This document shows, piece by piece, positions 43,639-54,070 of a stretch of 64,000 nt of DNA. The stretch's first letter is position 1; every line of letters begins with the position of its first letter. Both the position numbers and the translations under genes were made by a program. Below the pieces are notes generated by a model. It searched no databases. It was not told where the DNA came from and worked only from the letters and a program-made list of their open reading frames with translations. This DNA comes from Rhodopseudomonas sp. (GTDB lineage Bacteria > Pseudomonadota > Alphaproteobacteria > Rhizobiales > Xanthobacteraceae). The stretch spans positions 1 through 64,000 of the forward strand of contig WGNB01000033.1 in assembly GCA_016124795.1 (NCBI GenBank), given 5' to 3'.

Positions 43639-45210
43639 TTACGCCACGCCGGCACTGGCGGCTTGTTTCTCGCGTCGGCGTTGCACCGATGACGGAATGC
43701 GCATCGCTTCGCGGTATTTGGCAACCGTGCGGCGCGCAATGTCGATACCTGCGCCACGCAGCTTGTCCACAATGGTGTCGTCGGACAAAACATCGTCGGC
43801 ACGCTCGGCGTCGATCAACAACTTGATGCGATGACGCACGGCTTCGGCGGAATGCGCTTCGCCGCCATCGGCCGCCGCGATCGACGACGTGAAAAAATAT
43901 TTCAATTCGAAAATGCCGCGGCTTGTCGCCATGTATTTATTCGCGGTGACGCGCGACACGGTCGACTCGTGCATGCCGATCGCGTCGGCGACGGTCTTGA
44001 GATTGAGCGGCCGCAGATGCTGCACGCCCTTGACGAAGAAGCCGTCCTGCTGACGCACGATCTCGCTCGACACTTTCAGAATGGTCTTGGCGCGCTGATC
44101 GAGCGCGCGCACCAGCCAGGTCGCGGTCTGCAAGCAATCGGCGATGTAGCTCTTGTCCTTGTCGTTCTTCGTGCTCTTCGAAACCTGCGCATGATAACGC
44201 TGGCTGATCAGCACTTTCGGCAAGGTGTCGGAATTCAGTTCGACCTGCCAGGTGCCATCCGGCGCGGCGCGCACGAACACGTCCGGCACGATCGGCTGCA
44301 CCAGCGTCGAACCGAAGGCGAGACCGGGCTTCGGATTGAGCGAACGAATCTCGCCGATCATGTCGGCCAGATCTTCGTCGTCGACGCCGCATAACCGGCG
44401 CAAGGCGGCCAGATCGCGCTTGGCCAGCAGCGGCAGATTTTCGACCAGCGCCCGCATCGCCGGATCGAAACGATTGCGCTCCTTCAACTGAAGCGCCAGA
44501 CATTCGGTCAAGTTGCGGGCGCAGATGCCGGCGGGATCGAGGCCCTGCAAAATCGTCAGCACCGCTTCGACATCGCCGAGCGAACAGCCGAGCTTGTCGG
44601 CGACCGATTGCAGATCGCCGATCAGATAGCCGGTCTCGTCGACCATATCGATCAGGTACTGACCGATCATGCGCTGCGCCGGATCGTGAATGGCGAGCGC
44701 CATCTGCTCGCTCAAGTGATCGGCAAGCGTGGTCTCGGCGGTGACGAAAGCTTCGAGGTTATAGTCGCCATCCTCGCCGCCAGTGCCGGAGCCTGACCAT
44801 TCGGTGTAGGCCGGCGGCGGCGTTTCGACGGGCGCGGTCTTTTCGCCGCCGTCGTCCGGAAACACGTTTTCGAGTTCGGTGCCCAGACCCTGTTCCATGG
44901 AACTGCGGCTGGTTTCGAGATCGGCGCCGATCCAGTCGGCGCTGGCGGACAAATCGCCGCCGCTGTCGCCGCCATTGTCCCCGCCCCGGTCGCCAGCGGC
45001 GTCGAAGGCCGCGCTATCCGTCTCGTGGCCGGGCGATGGGCCGTCATCGTCGCCGGCGCGCTCCAGGAGCGGATTGCGCTCAAGCTCACCTTCGACATAG
45101 GCCGCCAGATCGAGGCTGGACAATTGCAACAGCTTGATGGCTTGCATCAGCTGCGGCGTCATGACCAAGGCTTGGCTCTGACGGAATTCCAGTCTTTGCG
45201 ATAAGGCCAT
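43639..45210 (-). CDS. rpoN: RNA polymerase factor sigma-54
   Basis: A 523-residue sigma-54. Region I is the Gln/Leu-rich QSQALVMTPQLMQAIKLLQLS at the N-terminus, region II is acidic and Gly-rich (GDRGGDNGGDSGGD), region III holds the core-binding and DNA-contact parts (MHESTVSRVTANKYMAT), and the RpoN box is ARRTVAKYREAM near the C-terminus. It reads nitrogen-related and other activator-dependent promoters. It lies between lptB and hpf. Confidence 0.97.
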   Translation of the reverse strand: MALSQRLEFRQSQALVMTPQLMQAIKLLQLSSLDLAAYVEGELERNPLLERAGDDDGPSPGHETDSAAFDAAGDRGGDNGGDSGGDLSASADWIGADLETSRSSMEQGLGTELENVFPDDGGEKTAPVETPPPAYTEWSGSGTGGEDGDYNLEAFVTAETTLADHLSEQMALAIHDPAQRMIGQYLIDMVDETGYLIGDLQSVADKLGCSLGDVEAVLTILQGLDPAGICARNLTECLALQLKERNRFDPAMRALVENLPLLAKRDLAALRRLCGVDDEDLADMIGEIRSLNPKPGLAFGSTLVQPIVPDVFVRAAPDGTWQVELNSDTLPKVLISQRYHAQVSKSTKNDKDKSYIADCLQTATWLVRALDQRAKTILKVSSEIVRQQDGFFVKGVQHLRPLNLKTVADAIGMHESTVSRVTANKYMATSRGIFELKYFFTSSIAAADGGEAHSAEAVRHRIKLLIDAERADDVLSDDTIVDKLRGAGIDIARRTVAKYREAMRIPSSVQRRREKQAASAGVA

Positions 45211-45366
45211 ACAGGTTTCCCGGCGGAAACTGGTCCAATTCTTGCTTGATTACGCTTATAACAGGTCTTGCTCGCTCGCGGTATGTGATTCCGCAGCGCA
45301 GCATTGAACAAATTATGTGCAATTTATTGGCAAGCTATGTTATTAGCCTGCCGCTAACCGGGCGAA

Positions 45367-45386
45367 CCCGGCATTTTTGCCGGGTC
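45367..45386. repeat. Hairpin between lptB and rpoN
   Basis: ACCCGGCA-TTTT-TGCCGGGT is an 8-bp perfect stem. It is 11 bases past the lptB stop codon. No T-run follows on the minus strand, so it is not a clear terminator. Confidence 0.6.
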
Positions 45387-45396
45387 CGGCGGCAAA

Positions 45397-46284
45397 TTAC
45401 AGCCGGAACTCCTCGCCGAGATAGAGCCGGCGGACGTCCGGGTTATTGACGATGTCCTCGGTCCGGCCCTCCATCAGCACCTCACCCGAATAGATGATGT
45501 AGGCGCGGTCGATCAGGCCGAGCGTCTCGCGGACATTGTGGTCGGTGATCAGCACGCCGATGCCGCGATTGGTCAGATGGCGCACCAGTTGCTGGATGTC
45601 GCCCACGGCGATCGGATCGATGCCGGCGAACGGCTCGTCGAGCAGCATGTAGCTCGGCCGGGTCGCCAGCGCACGGGCGATTTCGACGCGGCGGCGTTCG
45701 CCGCCCGACAGCGCGATGGTCGGCGTCTTGCGCAAGCGGGTGATGTTGAATTCTTCCAGGAGCGCGTTGAGATCGGCGTCGCGCCGGCGACGATCGGGCT
45801 CGACCACCTCGAGCACGGCGCGGATGTTTTCCTCGACGTTGAGACCACGGAAAATCGAGGCTTCCTGCGGCAGATAGCCGATGCCGAGGCGGGCGCGCTG
45901 ATACATCGGCAGCACCGTGACGTCGTAACCGTCGAGTTCGATGCGGCCACGGTCGGCCTTGATCAGGCCGGTGATCATGTAGAACACGGTGGTCTTGCCG
46001 GCGCCGTTCGGCCCGAGCAGACCGACGGCCTCGCCGCGCCGGACATAGAGCGTGACGCCCCTGACCACCATTCGGGTGCCGAAGCTCTTCTCGATGCCGT
46101 GGGCAGCCAGATAATGCCGCGCCGCCTGACGGCCGGGTTCGCGATGCTGCCGGGCGGCGGCCTGCTGTTGCGCCGGGCTCTGCGGCTGGCGCAGCGCCGG
46201 CCCGGAGGACGGGTTCACCGTAGGCGGGGGCGGGCCACGCCGCCTTGCGGGTTGCCGCCGTTTAAACAGCGAAATGATATTCAA
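45397..46284 (-). CDS. lptB: LPS export ABC transporter ATP-binding protein LptB
   Basis: A 295-residue ATPase that powers LPS transport to the outer membrane with LptFG. Walker A is GPNGAGKTT, the signature LSGGERRR, Walker B YMLLDEPFAGIDP and the switch His ITDHNV. The first 55 residues are a Pro/Arg/Gln-rich extension typical of rhizobial LptB. The start appears to be TTG at 46284 with AGGG upstream. Confidence 0.95.
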   Translation of the reverse strand: MNIISLFKRRQPARRRGPPPPTVNPSSGPALRQPQSPAQQQAAARQHREPGRQAARHYLAAHGIEKSFGTRMVVRGVTLYVRRGEAVGLLGPNGAGKTTVFYMITGLIKADRGRIELDGYDVTVLPMYQRARLGIGYLPQEASIFRGLNVEENIRAVLEVVEPDRRRRDADLNALLEEFNITRLRKTPTIALSGGERRRVEIARALATRPSYMLLDEPFAGIDPIAVGDIQQLVRHLTNRGIGVLITDHNVRETLGLIDRAYIIYSGEVLMEGRTEDIVNNPDVRRLYLGEEFRL

Positions 46285-46459
46285 CGGGCTACCCTGCGGC
46301 GGACGGAATTGTCCGATGCGGCGTCGACGGCATGAGCGCGACGCAACCTTAACTGACTCCCGCCCACCACAGGGTCAAGCATCGAAGCGATCGACGCCAT
46401 TTTGCTCCGGAAGACGCCGGTTGCCGGATCGGCCGGACGGTTCAATCGCCAACGCCGTT

Positions 46460-47119
46460 TCAATAGCGCGGCCTTGCCGGTTTGGTGTTGTGTTGCAGAT
46501 CCTTGATATCGACGCTGCCCGGCGTGAACAGACCCTCGACGCGGCCGGTACCGCCTTTGTTGGATTCGACCCGCGACACCCCGGTGGTCAGATCGACCAC
46601 CAGCCGGTCGCCGCGCAGCACATTCTTGCCCTGCGCCATCGTCACGTTGCCGCTCAGGGTGACGGTGTTGGCCCGCATGTCGAAAATGCCGATATCGCCG
46701 CGCGCGGTCTGCGCCTTCTGGGTCACGATGACGCCGCCGCGCGCCTCCAGCCGCTTGATCTTCTGCGAGCCGCCAGGCCCCGGCGTCGCCGCCGGCATCG
46801 GCTTGCCGCCTTTGTCGTCGGCGCCGTCCTGGTCGTAGAACACCGCCAGCGTCTTGCAGCGCATCCCGGTGTCGCCCTGCTGCACGCGGACGTCGCCGGA
46901 GAAGGTCGCCATCTTGTCCTTGTCGCGAACCTCGAGCGTCGCAGCCTCGATATGAACCGGCTGGTCGCGGTTCTGCGAAAACCCTTGCAGGGCGTTCGGC
47001 GGGCCTTTCGAGGCCGGTTGCGCCGCCGACGCCGACACCGTCAGCGCCAGCGTCAAGGCCACCGCGCAGGCCACGAGGCCCACGGAACGTCCGGTCGTTC
47101 TGTTATCGACGTTCGTCAT
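46460..47119 (-). CDS. lptA: LPS transport periplasmic protein LptA
   Basis: A 219-residue OstA/LptA-fold protein. A signal peptide (VACAVALTLALTVSASAA) is followed by beta-jellyroll repeats (IEAATLEVRDKDKMATFSGDV, GNVTMAQGKNVLRGDRLVVDL). It bridges the periplasm between LptC and LptD. Its ATG overlaps the lptC stop by four bases (ATGA). Confidence 0.92.
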   Translation of the reverse strand: MTNVDNRTTGRSVGLVACAVALTLALTVSASAAQPASKGPPNALQGFSQNRDQPVHIEAATLEVRDKDKMATFSGDVRVQQGDTGMRCKTLAVFYDQDGADDKGGKPMPAATPGPGGSQKIKRLEARGGVIVTQKAQTARGDIGIFDMRANTVTLSGNVTMAQGKNVLRGDRLVVDLTTGVSRVESNKGGTGRVEGLFTPGSVDIKDLQHNTKPARPRY

Positions 47120-47829
47120 TGCGCCGCCTGCCCCGGTTTCGGCACGGCCGCGCCATTGAGCATCAGGGTCATGGCGACTCCGCCATGGAAACGAATCAGC
47201 GCGCCGGAATCGACGATTTCCAGCTTGTTGGCATCGAGCACGCCCTGCAACATCTCCAGTTCCACCGGCTGGCTGGAAACGACATTGCCCTTGCGCACAT
47301 CGATGGTCGCTTCGCTCAGCCGACCCTTGTTGCCATTCGACGACGTCAGCAAGATTTTGTCCTTGAGCTTGAGAGTCTCGGCCTTGGTATCATAAATGCC
47401 GGTCACCGCCGTCATCGACATCGTCGTCTTGTCCTGCATGTCAATTTTGGCGTGAATGTTGCGCAACTCGACGATACTCGGCTTGGACAGGTCCTGCGCC
47501 GCCGCCGCCGCGGTGAACTCATAGGCGCGCTGATCCTTGGTGAAGCCGGACAGCCGCGGCTGCTCCATGGTGATCTTGGTGCCGGACACCACCAGGTCGT
47601 TAATGTTGACCGGCAACTTGGTCAGGATCCGCAACGGATTGAAATAGGTAACCAGGAACGTCGCGGCCAGACCGCCGACCACCGTGATCGGCAAGGCCAC
47701 GCGCAGGAACCGCACCATCCGGCTATGGCGGCGGGCGGCGCGAAAGGCGCGATCGCTGTCACGCCGGCTCATCGTCCAGTGGGCCTGCGCGGTGCGCTGG
47801 TCGGCTTTGACCGTTACGAGCCGATTCAT
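47116..47829 (-). CDS. lptC: LPS export protein LptC
   Basis: A 237-residue LptC. A basic cytoplasmic start precedes one membrane helix (VALPITVVGGLAATFLVTYF) and a periplasmic jellyroll domain (ITMEQPRLSGFTKDQRAYEF, LKLKDKILLTSSNG). It hands LPS from LptB2FG to LptA. It is read after rnd, with a 183-base gap. Confidence 0.91.
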   Translation of the reverse strand: MNRLVTVKADQRTAQAHWTMSRRDSDRAFRAARRHSRMVRFLRVALPITVVGGLAATFLVTYFNPLRILTKLPVNINDLVVSGTKITMEQPRLSGFTKDQRAYEFTAAAAAQDLSKPSIVELRNIHAKIDMQDKTTMSMTAVTGIYDTKAETLKLKDKILLTSSNGNKGRLSEATIDVRKGNVVSSQPVELEMLQGVLDANKLEIVDSGALIRFHGGVAMTLMLNGAAVPKPGQAAQ

Positions 47830-48012
47830 GACGCGATGACGATGATTGCGATGAAATTCATGATGCGATGACGAGAAATGCCCCGTATTGACGGAATCTA
47901 GCGCATTCGTGGCACGCCACCCAAGAACAGCCTGCCGGGCGAATATGGCCCATCGACGGCGGCACCGGGGCGGCGACGCAGAACCGACACTTCCACAAGG
48001 AACTTAATGCTT

Positions 48013-48642
48013 TTACGGCGCTTTTGCCGAATGCGAAAAAATATCTTCGGCTTCCCAGCCGGCCAGATCGAGTCGCACCCGGTCGGGCAAGAAGCCGAAA
48101 CAGGCGGTGGCCAGTTCCATACGGCCTTCGCGGGCGAGCATCCCGTTGAGCTTGTTCATCAAGGCATGCAGATGCAGCACGTCGGTCGCGGCATAAGCGA
48201 CCTGCGGATCGGTCAGACTTTCCGCGCCCCAGTCCGACGACTGCTGCTGCTTCGACAGATCGACGCCGATCAGTTCGCGCGCCAGATCCTTGAGGCCGTG
48301 CCGGTCGGTGTAGGTACGGGCCAGCCGCGAGGCGATCTTGGTGCAATAGATCGGCTGGGCCATCACGCCGAAGGCCTTGGCCATCATGCCCATGTCGAAC
48401 CGGCCATAATGGAAGATCTTGAGAATGGCCGGATCGGCCAGCAATTTCTCGATATTCGGGGCTTTGGTCTGGCCGGGCGCGATCTGCACCACATCGGCGG
48501 AGCCGTCGCCGGGCGACAGCTGAACGACACAAAGACGGTCACGGTGCGAACTGAGCCCCATGGTCTCAGTATCGATCGCGACGGCTTTGCCCTTGTAGGC
48601 GTTAAGATTAGGCAAGTCGCCGCGATGCAGACGGACGGTCAT
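48013..48642 (-). CDS. rnd: Ribonuclease D-like 3'-5' exoribonuclease
   Basis: A 209-residue DEDDy exonuclease domain. Exo I is AIDTETMGL, Exo II is in FHYGRFDMGM, Exo III is YAATDVLHLH. It lacks the HRDC domains of E. coli RNase D, as is normal for the short alphaproteobacterial form. It trims RNA 3' ends. It stands just upstream of lptC in the standard order. Confidence 0.92.
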   Translation of the reverse strand: MTVRLHRGDLPNLNAYKGKAVAIDTETMGLSSHRDRLCVVQLSPGDGSADVVQIAPGQTKAPNIEKLLADPAILKIFHYGRFDMGMMAKAFGVMAQPIYCTKIASRLARTYTDRHGLKDLARELIGVDLSKQQQSSDWGAESLTDPQVAYAATDVLHLHALMNKLNGMLAREGRMELATACFGFLPDRVRLDLAGWEAEDIFSHSAKAP

Positions 48643-48664
48643 TCAGCGTCCTAGCTTCTATAGA

Positions 48665-48751
<87 letters not shown>

Positions 48752-48911
48752 AAGCGGACGTCTAGGTACGGATCGGCAATAGGCTTGTCAATTGAATGCC
48801 TTCGAAGAGTCGATTCTGGCTGTCGATTGTGCCCTATACAGACCCCGGCCGATCCTGTATTTGCCGGTTTACCGGGCGTATCGGTCCAATTTGCCATAAA
48901 GCGAGCGCGGA

Positions 48912-49886
48912 ATGACCGCTAAAAGCAACAGCGACACCCTCGTCACCGTCTACGGCGGCTCCGGATTTCTCGGCCGCCACGTCGTGCGGGCCCTGGCCAA
49001 GCGCGATTATCGCGTCCGGGTCGCCGTTCGCCGGCCCGATTTGGCCAATTTTCTTCAGCCTTTAGGCCGAGTCGGCCAGATTCACGCGGTTCAGGCCAAT
49101 TTGCGCGACGCCAAGTCGGTCGACGCCGCCGCCCGCGATGCCGACATCCTGATCAACCTGGTCGGCCTTCTGGCCGAAAGCGGCCGCCAGCGATTCGATT
49201 CCATCCACAGCTTTGGTGCCGAACAGGTCGCTCTGGCCGCCAATGCGCATGGCGCCCGCATGGTTCATGTCTCGGCCATCGGCGCCGACGAGCAGTCGCC
49301 GGCGGCTTACGCCCGCTCCAAGGCGGTCGCCGAACGGCTGGTGCTGGCGGCTCAGCCCGAAGCGGTGATCATGCGCCCGTCGATCCTGTTCGGACCGGAA
49401 GACGATTTCTTCAACCGCTTCGCCGCGCTCGCCCGGATGTCGCCGGTGCTGCCGCTGATCGGCGGCGGTCACACCAAATTCCAGCCGGTTTTCGTCGGCG
49501 ACGTCGCGCAGGCCATCGCCAACGCGGCGGAAGGCAAGCTGCGCACCGGCACGATTTACGAACTCGGTGGCCCGGAAGTGCTGACGTTCAAGGAACTGAT
49601 GCAGTTCATCCTCGCCACCATCGAGCGTCACCGCATCCTGGTGCCGGTGCCGTTCTTCGCCGCCAAGCTCAAGGCGATGTTGCTGCAATTCGCACCGGCG
49701 CCGCTGACCCTGACGCCCGGTCAGGTCGAGATGCTGCGCACCGACAACGTGGTGTCGGAACAGGCCGTCACCGAGCGGCGCACCCTGCAAGGCATCGGCA
49801 TCGCCCCGGAAACCATCGAAGCGATCGTGCCGACCTATCTGTGGCGCTTCCGCCGCACCGGCCAGTTCAAGAGCCGGGTCGCCTGA
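48912..49886 (+). CDS. Complex I NDUFA9-like NAD(P)-binding protein
   Basis: A 324-residue extended SDR (atypical). The N-terminal motif is YGGSGFLGRHV (GGxGFxGxxx), with RPSILFGPEDDFFNRF and PVFVGDVAQAI in the core. It resembles the mitochondrial complex I accessory subunit NDUFA9, which occurs also in alphaproteobacterial complex I. It lacks the usual active-site Tyr-x3-Lys pair, so a structural or NADPH-binding role is likelier than catalysis. The ATG at 48912 is clear. Confidence 0.9.
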   Translation: MTAKSNSDTLVTVYGGSGFLGRHVVRALAKRDYRVRVAVRRPDLANFLQPLGRVGQIHAVQANLRDAKSVDAAARDADILINLVGLLAESGRQRFDSIHSFGAEQVALAANAHGARMVHVSAIGADEQSPAAYARSKAVAERLVLAAQPEAVIMRPSILFGPEDDFFNRFAALARMSPVLPLIGGGHTKFQPVFVGDVAQAIANAAEGKLRTGTIYELGGPEVLTFKELMQFILATIERHRILVPVPFFAAKLKAMLLQFAPAPLTLTPGQVEMLRTDNVVSEQAVTERRTLQGIGIAPETIEAIVPTYLWRFRRTGQFKSRVA

Positions 49887-49958
49887 CATCACGACCCGGT
49901 GGCCGGCGCTCAAGCCGGCGCCGGTCTGACTAAAAATAAAAATATTTTGGGAGTGCGC

Positions 49959-51095
49959 ATGCCGGTCATCACCAATGTCGAGGACCTGCGGCAACTCGCG
50001 CGCAAGCGGATACCGCGCGCCTTGTTCGAATTCGCCGACAGCGGCTCCTACGACCAGATCACCCGCGACGCCAATCGCGACGCACTGCGCGCGATTCGTT
50101 TTCGTCAGCGCGTGCTGGTCGATATGGCCAAGGTCTCGCTCGGCACCACCATGCTCGGCGAAAAGGTCGCGATGCCGCTGGCGATCGCACCGACCGGCCT
50201 GACCGGCCTGTTTCATGGCGACGGCGAAATCCTGGCGGCGCGCGCCGCCGAACGCGCCGGCATCCGCTTCACGCTGTCGACGATGTCGATCTGCTCGATC
50301 GAGGATGTTCGCGCCGCCGTGCGCGAACCGTTCTGGTTCCAGCTTCACGTCTTCAAGGATCGCGGCTTCAGCGAACAGGTGGTGGCGCGGGTGCGCAAGG
50401 CCGGCTGCACCGCGCTGTTCGTTACCGTCGATGTGCCGACGCGCGGCCAGCGCCATGCCGACATGAAGAACGGGCTGGCGGTGCCACCGAAACTGACCTG
50501 GCGCAACGCCTTCGACGTTTTGACCAAGCCGAAATGGACGACCAGCGTCCTGGCCGGCAAGCGCAAGACCTTCGGCAACATCGACGCCTATATCAAAGGC
50601 AAGGGCAAGGTCGCGGCCTCCGGCTCGTGGATCAACGACAACATCGACCCGTCGCTGTCGTGGGACGACATCGCCTGGCTGCGCCGGATCTGGCCGGGCA
50701 AGCTGGTGCTCAAAGGCGTGCTCGATGCCGCCGACGCCCGCAAAGCCGCCGATCTCGGCGTCGACGCCATCGTCGTGTCGAACCACGGCGGCCGCCAGCT
50801 CGATGGCGGACCGGCCACCATCGCGGCGCTGCCGCGCATCGCCGATGCCGCCGGCGACCGCATCGAAATCCTGTTCGACGGCGGCGTGCGATCCGGTCAG
50901 GACATATTGAAAGCGCTGGCGCTCGGCGCGCGCGGCTGCCTGATCGGGCGAGCTTATCTCTACGGTCTGGCCGCCATGGGCGAAGCCGGCGTCGGCAAGG
51001 TGATCTCGCTGATGGAAAGCGAACTGCGCGCGACCATGGCCTTTACCGGCGTCAACGACGTCGCCAAGGTCGGCCGTGACATTCTGTTCGATTAA
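49959..51095 (+). CDS. lldD: FMN-dependent alpha-hydroxy acid dehydrogenase, probably L-lactate
   Basis: A 378-residue FMN TIM-barrel enzyme. The FMN phosphate and active-site regions are clear: ADSGSYDQIT, MPLAIAPTGLTG, LVLKGVLDAADAR and the catalytic His in VSNHGGRQLDGGPA. This is the L-lactate dehydrogenase/glycolate oxidase family; which acid is used cannot be set without structure. I chose the ATG at 49959 with TGGGAG upstream. It lies in an apparent operon after the NDUFA9-like gene. Confidence 0.9.
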   Translation: MPVITNVEDLRQLARKRIPRALFEFADSGSYDQITRDANRDALRAIRFRQRVLVDMAKVSLGTTMLGEKVAMPLAIAPTGLTGLFHGDGEILAARAAERAGIRFTLSTMSICSIEDVRAAVREPFWFQLHVFKDRGFSEQVVARVRKAGCTALFVTVDVPTRGQRHADMKNGLAVPPKLTWRNAFDVLTKPKWTTSVLAGKRKTFGNIDAYIKGKGKVAASGSWINDNIDPSLSWDDIAWLRRIWPGKLVLKGVLDAADARKAADLGVDAIVVSNHGGRQLDGGPATIAALPRIADAAGDRIEILFDGGVRSGQDILKALALGARGCLIGRAYLYGLAAMGEAGVGKVISLMESELRATMAFTGVNDVAKVGRDILFD

Positions 51096-51131
51096 GACGA
51101 CAAGGCGCGGCGAGAAACCCGAACGCTTCCC

Positions 51132-51226
51132 CGTCACCCTGAGGTGCGAGCGCGGAACGCGCGAGCCTCGAAGGGCGACGGCCCGCCATCCTTCGAGGGC
51201 CGCTGCGCGGCCACCTCAGGATGACG
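51132..51226. repeat. Family A intergenic palindrome, copy 4
   Basis: Ends CGTCACCCTGAGGTG and CACCTCAGGATGACG bracket an inner CCTCGAAGG/CCTTCGAGG stem and a side hairpin (GGCCGCTGCGCGGCC). It lies between the convergent lldD and uppP genes, so it may end both transcripts. Confidence 0.85.
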
Positions 51227-51235
51227 GCACTCGGC

Positions 51236-52084
51236 TTACAGAAAATAAATCGCGAAGATGCCGGCGGTGCCGAGCAGGATGCGCCACCAGGCAAACAGCG
51301 CGAAAGTGTGACGCTGCACATAGGTCAGGAACGTCTTGACCACGATCCAGCCGAAGATGAACGAGAAGATGAAGCCGACCGCGATCGCCGTGAGATTGGC
51401 ATCGGCCAGTTCGTGCCGGCTCTTGAAGGCTTCATAGGCAAACGCGCCGACCATGGTCGGCATCGCCAGCCAGAATGAAAACTCGGCCGCCGACCGGCGA
51501 TCGGCGCCGAACAGCATCGCACCGACGATGGTCGCACCGGACCGTGACACGCCGGGGATCATCGCGAAGCACTGACAAACGCCGATGACGAAATACATCG
51601 GCAGGCTGAACGTCGCCGATTCGAAATAGCGCGGTTTCAGGTCGAGGCGGTCGACCCAGAGCAGCACGAAACCGCCGATGATCAGCGTGATGCAGACGAT
51701 CCGGACGTCGAACAGATGCGCCTTGATGGCGCTGCCGGCGAGCGCGCCGATCACCGCCGCCGGCAGGAAGGCGAGCAGAATGCCGATGACGAATCGGGTC
51801 GCATCCCAGCGCGAAAACATCGAGGTCGCCAGCGCCCAGATGCGGCCAAAATAAATCGTCAACAAGGCGAGGATCGCGCCGAGCTGAATCAGAATGGCGA
51901 AGGACTTGCCGAAACTACCGTCACCCCAGCCGAGGAAATGTTCCATCAGCAGCAGATGACCGGTCGACGATACCGGCAGAAACTCGGTCAGACCCTCGAC
52001 GACGCCGAGGATGGCCGCCTTGACCAGGTCGATATGCGACACGAACGGGCCGAGCACGGCCGCCTGAATAGCGTCAAAAGTCAT
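51236..52084 (-). CDS. uppP: Undecaprenyl-diphosphatase UppP (BacA)
   Basis: A 282-residue membrane protein of the BacA family, which recycles the lipid carrier for cell-wall synthesis and can give bacitracin resistance. The two family motifs are LTEFLPVSSTGH and PGVSRSGATI, with about eight membrane helices. The start ATG at 52084 is clear. It is divergent from the GST gene. Confidence 0.96.
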   Translation of the reverse strand: MTFDAIQAAVLGPFVSHIDLVKAAILGVVEGLTEFLPVSSTGHLLLMEHFLGWGDGSFGKSFAILIQLGAILALLTIYFGRIWALATSMFSRWDATRFVIGILLAFLPAAVIGALAGSAIKAHLFDVRIVCITLIIGGFVLLWVDRLDLKPRYFESATFSLPMYFVIGVCQCFAMIPGVSRSGATIVGAMLFGADRRSAAEFSFWLAMPTMVGAFAYEAFKSRHELADANLTAIAVGFIFSFIFGWIVVKTFLTYVQRHTFALFAWWRILLGTAGIFAIYFL

Positions 52085-52262
52085 CGAGAGGGGTCTCGCT
52101 CAGCGGGGTTGGCGACGGATCGAGGTAAGCGCTTTTGGCGCGGCGTCATGGAGCTGGCAATGGGAAAGAAGGCGAAAATTGGCCAATTTGCGCGAGCCTT
52201 GCGGTTTGTATAGTGCAGGCGGCGAAGTCCCGCGTTCGGGACCGCACCAAGACCAGGCCTTC

Positions 52263-52952
52263 ATGCTGACGCTGCTGCACCATCCGCTCTGCCCCTTGTC
52301 CCGATTCGTCCGCCTGATCCTGAACGAATACGGCATCGAAGCGCAGCTCGTCGAGGAACGGTTCTGGGAGCGGCGCGAGGACCTGCTGCTGCTGAACCCG
52401 GCCGGCACCATTCCCGTCCTGGTCGCCGACGGCACGCCGGCGATTCCCGGCACCAACGTGATCGCCGAATATCTCGAGGAGACGACCGCCCGCGATAGCG
52501 ACAACCGGCTGATGCCGGCGACGCCCAGCCAGCGGGCCGAGGTCCGCCGGCTGATGAACTGGTTCAACGACAAGTTCCACCACGAGGTGAGCGGACCGCT
52601 GGTCACCGAGCGGGTGTTCAAGCGCCACATGACTCTGGAACAGGGCGGCGGACCGCCCGATACCGCCGCGTTGCGGGCCGGCCGCAACAATATCCGCTAT
52701 CATCTGGCCTATATCGGCTGGCTGGTCAGCACCCGCGACTGGCTGGCCGGCGACCGCATGAGTTTCGCCGACCTGGCCGCGGCGGCGCATATTTCCGCCA
52801 TCGACTACCTGGGCGATGTGCCATGGACCGAAGACGAAGCCGCCAAGAACTGGTACGCGCGGGTCAAGTCACGGCTGTCGTTCCGTCCGCTGTTGGCCGA
52901 CCGGCTGCCGGGGATTCCGCCGGTCAAGCATTACGCCGATCTGGATTTTTGA
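52263..52952 (+). CDS. Glutathione S-transferase family protein
   Basis: A 229-residue GST. The N-terminal thioredoxin-like domain has LYHHPL-type start ([18 protein letters not shown]), [10 protein letters not shown] (cis-Pro) and [10 protein letters not shown] (the Ser/Asn-type GSH contact); the C-terminal all-helical domain follows from about residue 85 with [18 protein letters not shown]. The class and substrate are unknown. The TGA overlaps the TTG start of queG by four bases, so the two are co-translated. Confidence 0.87.
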   Translation: MLTLLHHPLCPLSRFVRLILNEYGIEAQLVEERFWERREDLLLLNPAGTIPVLVADGTPAIPGTNVIAEYLEETTARDSDNRLMPATPSQRAEVRRLMNWFNDKFHHEVSGPLVTERVFKRHMTLEQGGGPPDTAALRAGRNNIRYHLAYIGWLVSTRDWLAGDRMSFADLAAAAHISAIDYLGDVPWTEDEAAKNWYARVKSRLSFRPLLADRLPGIPPVKHYADLDF

Positions 52953-54070
52953 CCGATCCCGCCGCGATCAAGTCGGAACTGATCGCGCGCGCGCGAGCGA
53001 TCGGATTCGACGTCTGCGGCGTGACGCCGCCGGACGCGGCGCCTGAAACCAAAGCGCGGCTCGAACAATTCATCGCCGACGGCGCGCATGGCGACATGAC
53101 ATGGATGGCCGAGACCGCCGCGCGGCGCGGATCGCCGCTGGCGCTGTGGCCGGACGTGCGGTCGGTGGTGATGCTCGGTCTGAACTACGGACCGGACGAA
53201 AGCCCGCTTGCGGTGCTGGCGCAACGCGACCGCGCCGCGATCTCGGTCTATGCCAAGGGCGACGATTATCACGACCTGATCAAGAAACGGCTGAAGGAAC
53301 TGGCGCGCTGGCTGGTGGCGACCGCCGGCGGCGACGTCAAGGTCTTCGTCGATACCGCGGCGGTGATGGAGAAGCCGCTGGCGGCGAAAGCCGGCCTTGG
53401 CTGGCAGGGCAAACACACCAACATGGTGTCGCGCGATTTCGGATCCTGGTTGTTTCTCGGCGCGATCTTCACCACGCTCGAACTGCCCGCCGACCGGCCG
53501 GTCGCCGACAGTTGCGGCCGCTGCCGCGCCTGTCTCGACGCCTGTCCGACCGCCGCGTTTCCCGCGCCCTACCGGCTCGATGCCCGGCGCTGCATTTCCT
53601 ATCTCACCATCGAGCATAAAGGCCCGATCCCGCGCGCGCTGCGGCCAATGATGGGCAACCGGATTTACGGCTGCGACGATTGCCTGGCGGTTTGCCCGTG
53701 GAACAAGTTCGCCCAGGCCGGCCACGAAGCCAAACTCGCGGCGCGCGACGCCTTGCGCGCGCCGGCGCTGGCGGAGCTGGTCCGGCTCGACGACGCGCAA
53801 TTCCGACTGTTGTTTGCCAAGACCTCGATCAAGCGCACCGGCCGCGACCGCTTCATCCGCAATGTGCTCAACGCGATCGGCAATTCCGGCGATGCCGGAC
53901 TGGCGATCGAAGCCGAGCGGTTGCTGGACGATCCGTCGCCGCTAGTGCGGGGCGCGGCGGTCTGGGCTCTGTCGCGGCTGTTACCGAAGGAAAAGATGAC
54001 AGAACTGGCCGCGGCAAGGCGTGAAGCCGATGCCGACGTCAACGACGAATGGATGCAGGCGCTGCGCTAG
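52949..54070 (+). CDS. queG: Epoxyqueuosine reductase QueG
   Basis: A 373-residue iron-sulfur and cobalamin enzyme that performs the last step of queuosine tRNA modification. The N-terminal cobalamin-binding part precedes two [4Fe-4S] clusters, [16 protein letters not shown] and [11 protein letters not shown], with the [18 protein letters not shown] core between. The C-terminus has a HEAT-like repeat ([18 protein letters not shown]). The start is inferred as a TTG at 52949 overlapping the GST stop. Its end overlaps the convergent hydrolase gene by four bases. Confidence 0.93.
   Translation: MTDPAAIKSELIARARAIGFDVCGVTPPDAAPETKARLEQFIADGAHGDMTWMAETAARRGSPLALWPDVRSVVMLGLNYGPDESPLAVLAQRDRAAISVYAKGDDYHDLIKKRLKELARWLVATAGGDVKVFVDTAAVMEKPLAAKAGLGWQGKHTNMVSRDFGSWLFLGAIFTTLELPADRPVADSCGRCRACLDACPTAAFPAPYRLDARRCISYLTIEHKGPIPRALRPMMGNRIYGCDDCLAVCPWNKFAQAGHEAKLAARDALRAPALAELVRLDDAQFRLLFAKTSIKRTGRDRFIRNVLNAIGNSGDAGLAIEAERLLDDPSPLVRGAAVWALSRLLPKEKMTELAAARREADADVNDEWMQALR

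Noticed and set aside
49062-51137. A 691-codon minus-strand open frame
   Set aside because: It is antisense to the NDUFA9-like gene and lldD, which have clear motifs and ribosome sites. Long antisense frames are expected in GC-rich DNA.
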